A DNA stretch of 10,512 nucleotides, taken from CAVQGF01 sp045807945 (GTDB lineage: Bacteria > Acidobacteriota > Terriglobia > Terriglobales > Acidobacteriaceae). The DNA is taken from the NCBI GenBank assembly GCA_045807945.1, contig JBJMGI010000062.1:1-10512 (forward strand), written 5' to 3'. Below are positions 6,492-10,512 of this stretch, piece by piece. The notes under the pieces are model-generated. The model searched no databases and had not been told where the DNA came from. It saw only the letters and a program-made list of their open reading frames with translations. The translations under genes and the position numbers were made by a program. The number at the start of each line of letters is the position of its first letter. The first letter of the stretch is position 1.

Positions 6492-7757
6492 CTAAACGAC
6501 TTTATCTTCCGGCAATGCTTCCACGAACTCCGTGCCGAGCCGCGCAGCGTCGTATGCCTTTCCGACAACATGGTGATACGGCACGCCGCTGAAGAAGTGA
6601 TGGCTGCGCGTCGGGAAATCGGCGCCGTGCTCCCACTCCTTCTTCTGCAGCTCGATATACCCGTGCTGCTGCTCCGTGGACATTGCCTGCAACAGCGTGC
6701 TCAGCCCGTGTCCCGTCGCATGTTGCGCGCCCAGCGTGATGAAGATGAACGCGACGCCCATGTCGCCGAGTTCGGCGAAGGTCATTGGGTTTTCGTCCTT
6801 GTACCACTTGAAGCTCGAGGACCAGTTGAACGCGAACTTCGCATCCGGGAAGCGCTTGTGGATCTCGCTGGAGAACTTCTCCACCGGCCCGCGGTCCGAC
6901 GTTGGGAATTCGCACCACAGCAGATCCGGGATTCCGGTATCGAGATATCGCAGCCCGCGATCGATCGCCAGATCCATGTGCCGCAGCGACTCCGGCGCAT
7001 CCACCGCGGAAAGACCGTCGGTGCGCGCGATCAGCACGAAGTCCGGATTGCCGCAATCCTCGGCTACGTTGCGCGCCATGCGCAGCTTACCGATCATCTC
7101 GTTCACCGGGATGAGCGCCTTGCCCCCAATGTGTCCGCAACGTTTCGGCAGCACCTGGTCTTCGATGTGCGCCGCTGCTACGCCTGCGTTCACGTAAAGC
7201 TCGGTCGTGCGCTGCACGTTGAAGATGTTTCCGTAGCCGCCGTCCATATCCACGATCACCGGCGGGATCTCCAGATGCTTCGCCGGCGTTCCTTTCTCCG
7301 GGTCGCCGACCGCCATCGTCAGTTGGAATTTGCGCAACGCACTCACCGTGCGGCGTGCCGCGTCCGCGATCTCCACGTTCGAATACAGGTCCATATCGGT
7401 CGTTCCGAGATGACCCATCGCGAACGAGTATCCGCTGAAATAGACAGCCTTGAAACCGTAATACATCACCAGCTGCGCGGTCATGGGGTCGTAGACGCCC
7501 GGGCCGAACAGGTAAGGCTCCGTCTTCAGGAGCTGGCGCATGCGCCGGCTGGGGTGGGTCCAACGGCTGGCAGGTACCGTGAAACCTGGGGGCAAGAGCG
7601 GGGTCGGAACAAGCTCGACTTCGCTGGTTGGGGCATGGCCGTTCGCTTTTTGCGCGTGGCCGTTCCCGTTCGCGGCATGTCCATTCCCGTTCGAATGGCC
7701 ATTGGCTTTGTTGCCATTTGCGGCTGGTTCACCGAAGGGCATCAAGTCAGGTTTCAT
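6492..7757 (-). CDS. aceA: Isocitrate lyase (glyoxylate shunt), with Asn/Gly/His-rich N-terminal tail
   Basis: This cytosolic enzyme cleaves isocitrate to succinate and glyoxylate. The 421-residue product is of normal length. Visible motifs are SGYSFA (108-113; SGWQ in E. coli), the Mg-binding VDMDGGYG (169-176), catalytic KRCGH (205-209, Cys207) and NWSSSFKW (311-318; NCSPSFNW in E. coli, with the substrate-binding Asn and two Ser kept). KRCGH is the form usual in methylisocitrate lyase, so that activity is an alternative. The adjacent malate synthase argues for isocitrate lyase. Residues 14-43 are an odd Asn/Gly/His-rich tail (NGNGH repeats) ahead of the conserved fold. The ATG at 7757 is chosen over one at 7778 because GAGGA lies seven nt before it, while the upstream ATG has no ribosome site. 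It is second in an operon, about 45 bp after aceB, and no terminator lies between them. Confidence 0.9.
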   Translation of the reverse strand: MKPDLMPFGEPAANGNKANGHSNGNGHAANGNGHAQKANGHAPTSEVELVPTPLLPPGFTVPASRWTHPSRRMRQLLKTEPYLFGPGVYDPMTAQLVMYYGFKAVYFSGYSFAMGHLGTTDMDLYSNVEIADAARRTVSALRKFQLTMAVGDPEKGTPAKHLEIPPVIVDMDGGYGNIFNVQRTTELYVNAGVAAAHIEDQVLPKRCGHIGGKALIPVNEMIGKLRMARNVAEDCGNPDFVLIARTDGLSAVDAPESLRHMDLAIDRGLRYLDTGIPDLLWCEFPTSDRGPVEKFSSEIHKRFPDAKFAFNWSSSFKWYKDENPMTFAELGDMGVAFIFITLGAQHATGHGLSTLLQAMSTEQQHGYIELQKKEWEHGADFPTRSHHFFSGVPYHHVVGKAYDAARLGTEFVEALPEDKVV

Positions 7758-7803
7758 GGTTCTATCCTCTGGTTTCATAAAGTGGCTTTTTTACTTCGTA
7801 CTT

Positions 7804-9399
7804 CTAAATAGGGTCGATCTCTCTATTCACGATCATGGCCTCGCTGATGCGGCGCGCCTCGCGATACTTCTGCTTCGCGCTCTCATCTGCGTCTTTCGGT
7901 AAAGCCCTGAGTATCTTTTCCAGCTCTTCGTCGAATATTTGTGTTACCAGCTGTGGGGTGTGGCGGACTGGTTTTCCTGCTTCGCCCTCGATCGCTATCT
8001 TGTCGCCGTGCTGCATGCGTTGCGCGATCATTAGTCGGTAGATTCGGTCGGTCGCTAGGTCTTCCATGTAGCCATCCAGCAGGCTCGCGCCTTTTCCATT
8101 CAGGACTCCGTTGCGGTAGCGGATCACCGTCCGAACCGCCGCGCGCGTACCCGCCTCGGTACGTTTTCCAACGCCCGTGGGCTCCGGCCTCAGATCGGGA
8201 TAGCGATCGAGCCCGTCATTCACTTTCGTCAACTGGTTGGGAACAGGAAACTGGTCGACGGCGATCTGGTTCTGGTCCGGATGTCCTGTCCAGGCTCCAT
8301 CCATTCCGCAGTTCGCTTCGTTCTTCTTGTCTTGCGCCAGCACCTTGAGGGCACGCTCGTTCAACTCGGCGTCCTCGCGGCTGGGATACAGAGCAGTCAT
8401 CCCGCCGATAGCTAAGATGCCGCGCTTATGACAGATGTTGGGTATCAGCAGCCGCAGGTTCTGGAAGAACGCGACATCATGCGGAATGGTATTGCGATCG
8501 GGCAGCACCCAGTTCGGATCGGCGAGATTGAAATGGATCAGGCTGGCCATGTAATCCCAGCGGCCAAGATTTAGCGCCAGCAGATGGTCGCGCAGGTTGT
8601 AGATGAATTCTTCGATCTGGAACGCCAGCGGATGCGACTCCACCAGCGCCATGCACTTGATGCTTCCCTTCGGCAGCCCCTTCCAGCGCTCCAGCTCCTG
8701 GAAAAGATCTCTCCACCACAGTGCTTCTTCCGCCGACTCTGTCTTCGGGATGTAGAACGTCAGCGGATGCTTCAGCGCGGTGAAGTCCGCCTGATAAACG
8801 ATCCGCGCCACGTCATACAGCGAAGCCGACATCGGCTCGTGGAACACTCCCGCCTGCGAAATGTGCAGCCCGCGAGCCCGCGTCTGGATCACAGTCTTGC
8901 TCGGCTTGATACCGACCGTCTGCTGCCGCTTACGGTCGTTGTAAGTCAGCTCGCCGCGCAGCGCAGAAAGAATGTTGTCGATGCCCCGCTGCAGGTTCTC
9001 CCAGCGGTTCGCCATCGAGTCTTCCAGGTCAAGCATCACGCCCGGTGCGCCCGAGTTCAGCATCTTGACCACAAGCTCGGCGTCGTCCGCCGGACCGGTC
9101 ATCTGATTGCGCTGGTCGGCCACCCATTCCGGCAATTCGATCTTCCACTCGGATTGCGTCGCTTCTGACGGCGGAAGGTGCTGCGGAAGCTTGCCAGCGT
9201 GCGCACCTCTGAGCGCCTCGCAGCGCTTTGCCAAGTGCTGCTGCTGCCGTGGCGTGAACTTCTCATGCAGCGGCCGGAGAAAATCTATAAATGCTTGGTC
9301 AGGAACAGCAGCCGCGCCTCGCGGCGCGGTATTCATCGGCATTCCTACGGGTGAGGAGGTTTGCTGGATCTCAGGTTCGGCATCAAGTTGGGTCTGCAT
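7804..9399 (-). CDS. aceB: Malate synthase A
   Basis: Malate synthase condenses glyoxylate with acetyl-CoA to give malate, completing the glyoxylate shunt so that C2 units can build cell carbon. The 531-residue length is typical of the A form. Motifs are LDLEDS (123-128), RARGLHI (174-180), ALVES with Glu254, the signature region RDHLLALNLGRWDY (270-283), GMDGAWTGHPD (365-375), and MEDLATDRI (445-453), which holds the presumed catalytic Asp447. The signature has Ala where most family members have Gly (xxGLN becomes LLALN). The start at 9399 is preferred: GAGAGG lies five nt upstream, whereas the longer frame would need a TTG at 9435. It is first in the aceBA operon and divergent from the IclR-type gene. 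No aceK follows aceA. Confidence 0.96.
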   Translation of the reverse strand: MQTQLDAEPEIQQTSSPVGMPMNTAPRGAAAVPDQAFIDFLRPLHEKFTPRQQQHLAKRCEALRGAHAGKLPQHLPPSEATQSEWKIELPEWVADQRNQMTGPADDAELVVKMLNSGAPGVMLDLEDSMANRWENLQRGIDNILSALRGELTYNDRKRQQTVGIKPSKTVIQTRARGLHISQAGVFHEPMSASLYDVARIVYQADFTALKHPLTFYIPKTESAEEALWWRDLFQELERWKGLPKGSIKCMALVESHPLAFQIEEFIYNLRDHLLALNLGRWDYMASLIHFNLADPNWVLPDRNTIPHDVAFFQNLRLLIPNICHKRGILAIGGMTALYPSREDAELNERALKVLAQDKKNEANCGMDGAWTGHPDQNQIAVDQFPVPNQLTKVNDGLDRYPDLRPEPTGVGKRTEAGTRAAVRTVIRYRNGVLNGKGASLLDGYMEDLATDRIYRLMIAQRMQHGDKIAIEGEAGKPVRHTPQLVTQIFDEELEKILRALPKDADESAKQKYREARRISEAMIVNREIDPI

Positions 9400-9466
9400 T
9401 TCTGCCTCTCGCCTCACCTTAGAGCGCGAATCCAAGTTCCCGGTTGGCCTTTTGTCGCTTCATCGC

Positions 9467-9491
9467 GTTCAACATATTGAACGCTTGTTCA
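9467..9491. promoter_or_regulatory. Putative IclR operator 1 (three half-sites)
   Basis: The layout is GTTCA (9467-9471), 6 bp, TGAAC (9478-9482), 4 bp, GTTCA (9487-9491). The first two half-sites extend to a perfect 8-bp inverted repeat, GCGTTCAA-CATA-TTGAACGC. It lies 68 bp upstream of the aceB start. The same architecture recurs at 9539-9563. Confidence 0.72.
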
Positions 9492-9502
9492 TTTCTACCC
9501 AC

Positions 9503-9531
9503 AACGTAAGCGCACCCGCGGCTAGGGTCAA
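9503..9531 (-). promoter_or_regulatory. Possible promoter of aceBA
   Basis: On the minus strand, TTGACC (9531-9526, 5/6 match to -35) and TACGTT (9508-9503, only 3/6 to -10) are 17 bp apart. A start near 9496 would place operator 1 immediately downstream and operator 2 just upstream of the -35. The -10 is weak, so this is tentative. Confidence 0.3.
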
Positions 9532-9538
9532 TCGCGTA

Positions 9539-9563
9539 GTTCAATATGCTGAACACCCGTTCA
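9539..9563. promoter_or_regulatory. Putative IclR operator 2 (three half-sites)
   Basis: The layout is GTTCA (9539-9543), 6 bp, TGAAC (9550-9554), 4 bp, GTTCA (9559-9563), which is the same spacing as operator 1, 72 bp away (about seven helical turns). It lies 23 bp before the regulator's start codon, where it could mediate autoregulation. Confidence 0.72.
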
Positions 9564-9577
9564 GAAAGTGCTATTCT
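9549..9577 (+). promoter_or_regulatory. Possible promoter of the IclR-type gene
   Basis: CTGAAC (9549-9554, 3/6 match to -35) and TATTCT (9572-9577, 4/6 to -10) are 17 bp apart. The -35 overlaps operator 2. Transcription would start within a few bases of the ATG at 9587, giving a nearly leaderless message. Weak call. Confidence 0.3.
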
Positions 9578-9586
9578 TGGCGTGTA

Positions 9587-10381
9587 ATGTCCAGAAGCGC
9601 CGCCCCCGTGAAAGAAACACCGTCCATCGCCGTGGTGCGCGCGCTTGGAATCCTCAACTTGGTCGCGGCTCGCGCTAACGGAATGAGCAATTCCGAGATT
9701 GCTACGCGCATCAAGATCCCCAAAAGCTCAGCCAGCTACATCCTGCGTGCGCTGGAGAGCGCGGGATACGTACGCCGCGACCGCGAAAGCGGCAAATACC
9801 ACCTGGGACTCGCCGTCGTCGGCCTCGGCCATCGCGCCCTCGCCGGCCTCGACATCCGCGAGATCGCCCAGCCCGTGCTGCGGCAGCTGGTCGAAAAGTC
9901 CGGCTTCAGCGCCCACCTCGCCATCCTCGACCGCGGCCGCGCCATGTATATCGACAAAACCGACTCCACCGGCTTCGTCAAGATGAACACCTGGATCGGC
10001 CGCCGCATGGACCTGCACTCCACCGCCGTCGGCAAGGCGCTCTCCGCCTACCTGCCGCCGGAGACGGTCGACAGTATCTTTAAGGGAAAAGAACTGACCC
10101 GCTGCACTCCGCAGACCATCACCACCCTCGCCCGCTTCACCCGCGAGCTGGAAAAGGTGCGCGAGCAGGGCTACGCCATCGACGATGAGGAGAATAGCCA
10201 CGGCGTGCGCTGTATCGCCGCGCCCATATTTAATAATGACGGGACGATCGAGGCCTCGATCGGCGTGACCAGCGTGGTCACCGAGTTGGAGAAGGCGAGC
10301 GTGCCGCGCGTCGCCGAGCAGGTGAAAGGCGCCGCGCGCAAGATCTCGCAGCAGTTGGGCTATCATTCGGCTGCTCGCTAG
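9587..10381 (+). CDS. IclR-family transcriptional regulator, divergent from aceBA
   Basis: This is a DNA-binding regulator of the family that includes E. coli IclR, the repressor of aceBAK. The 264-residue product has an N-terminal winged helix-turn-helix (about 11-72: ALGILNLVAA, SNSEIATRIKIPKSSASYILRALESAGYV region) and a C-terminal effector-binding domain (about 85-258). The latter includes HSTAVGKALSAYLP (144-157) and GYAIDDEENSHGVRCIAAPI (195-214). The ATG at 9587 is chosen because the winged helix begins soon after; the frame is open further upstream but that part is antisense to aceB. No Shine-Dalgarno precedes this ATG. Position and family make it the likely regulator of aceBA, perhaps with glyoxylate or a related acid as effector. 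That link, and the repressor rather than activator role, are inference. Other IclR members control aromatic catabolism, so the symbol is left blank. Confidence 0.93.
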   Translation: MSRSAAPVKETPSIAVVRALGILNLVAARANGMSNSEIATRIKIPKSSASYILRALESAGYVRRDRESGKYHLGLAVVGLGHRALAGLDIREIAQPVLRQLVEKSGFSAHLAILDRGRAMYIDKTDSTGFVKMNTWIGRRMDLHSTAVGKALSAYLPPETVDSIFKGKELTRCTPQTITTLARFTRELEKVREQGYAIDDEENSHGVRCIAAPIFNNDGTIEASIGVTSVVTELEKASVPRVAEQVKGAARKISQQLGYHSAAR

Positions 10382-10384
10382 CGG

Positions 10385-10512
10385 ATGCGCATGCAGGACC
10401 AGACCATAACGCTAACATTCAAAAAACTAATGGATTTTTCTGATCTGCCCAAAGACTGGGGCGTGACCACCATTACCTTTGATTGGGATTTCCAGCCTCT
10501 GTTACTTGTCGA
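10385..10512 (+). CDS. Partial hypothetical ORF, cut by right edge
   Basis: A frame opens at the ATG at 10385, three bases after the regulator's stop, and stays open for 42 codons to the window end. It reads MRMQDQTITLTFKK... then DWGVTTITFDWDFQPLLLV. The alternating hydrophobic and polar residues look like beta strands, and the codons look like those of real genes here. A later ATG at 10430 is an equally possible start; neither has a clear Shine-Dalgarno. Too little is visible for a family call. The tight spacing suggests co-transcription with the regulator. Confidence 0.45.
   Translation, partial: MRMQDQTITLTFKKLMDFSDLPKDWGVTTITFDWDFQPLLLV

Noticed and set aside
7758..7778. Upstream ATG of aceA at 7778
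   Set aside because: No Shine-Dalgarno precedes it, while the ATG at 7757 has GAGGA at good spacing. The seven extra residues cannot be excluded.
7758..7803. Possible terminator between aceB and aceA
   Set aside because: A T-rich run is present on the plus strand but no stable hairpin, so the two genes are read as one operon.
6570..7811. Plus-strand open frame of 413 codons
   Set aside because: It is antisense to aceA and rich in Arg, His and Val, a typical shadow of a high-GC gene.
9400..9435. TTG start of aceB at 9435
   Set aside because: The ATG at 9399 has a good ribosome site. The longer version adds twelve residues from an unlikely start codon.
9107..9586. N-terminal extension of the IclR-type protein from a TTG at 9107
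   Set aside because: It would overlap aceB antisense and add 160 Cys/Ser/Arg-rich residues unrelated to the family. The winged helix begins shortly after the ATG at 9587.

Overview
The window looks like a chromosomal segment of a moderately GC-rich Gram-negative bacterium, most likely an Acidobacteriota member (Terriglobia / Koribacter-like). I infer this from the mix of genes: a DUF5916 outer-membrane-type protein, a secreted Gly/Ser/Thr-rich protein ending in a PQTAS-plus-membrane-helix tail, and an aceB-aceA pair with a ~420-residue isocitrate lyase. It is inference from recall, not a database match. I see no insertion sequence, tRNA, rRNA, CRISPR array or phage gene.

Left part (1-3.7 kb, all minus strand): a DUF5916/CBM9-like protein cut by the window edge; ruvB (Holliday junction branch migration motor); an unrecognised 68-residue small ORF; and rpmE (ribosomal protein L31, four-Cys zinc form) with a recognisable promoter and a rho-independent terminator.

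Middle part (3.8-5.5 kb, minus strand): two consecutive secreted low-complexity proteins. The first is extremely Ser/Thr rich with two cysteine islands. The second is Gly/Ser/Thr rich with internal repeats and a C-terminal sorting-like signal. Each has its own signal peptide and its own strong terminator, so they look like separately controlled relatives rather than an operon.

Right part (5.6-10.5 kb): a plus-strand ZIP-family metal transporter converges on the glyoxylate-shunt operon, and a shared hairpin separates them. The operon is aceB (malate synthase A) followed after about 45 bp by aceA (isocitrate lyase), both minus strand. An IclR-family regulator is divergently transcribed from aceB. 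The 187-bp intergenic region holds two 25-bp elements with the same three-half-site layout (GTTCA-N6-TGAAC-N4-GTTCA), which are excellent candidates for the IclR operators. The simplest reading is an acetate/fatty-acid-responsive glyoxylate shunt controlled by its own divergent IclR-type regulator. A partial unrecognised ORF follows the regulator at the right edge.

Most of the window is ordinary. The points most worth following are the paired triple-half-site operators, the MPQTAS tail, and the unusual isocitrate lyase (Asn/Gly/His-rich N-terminal tail and non-canonical KRCGH and NWSSSFKW motifs).
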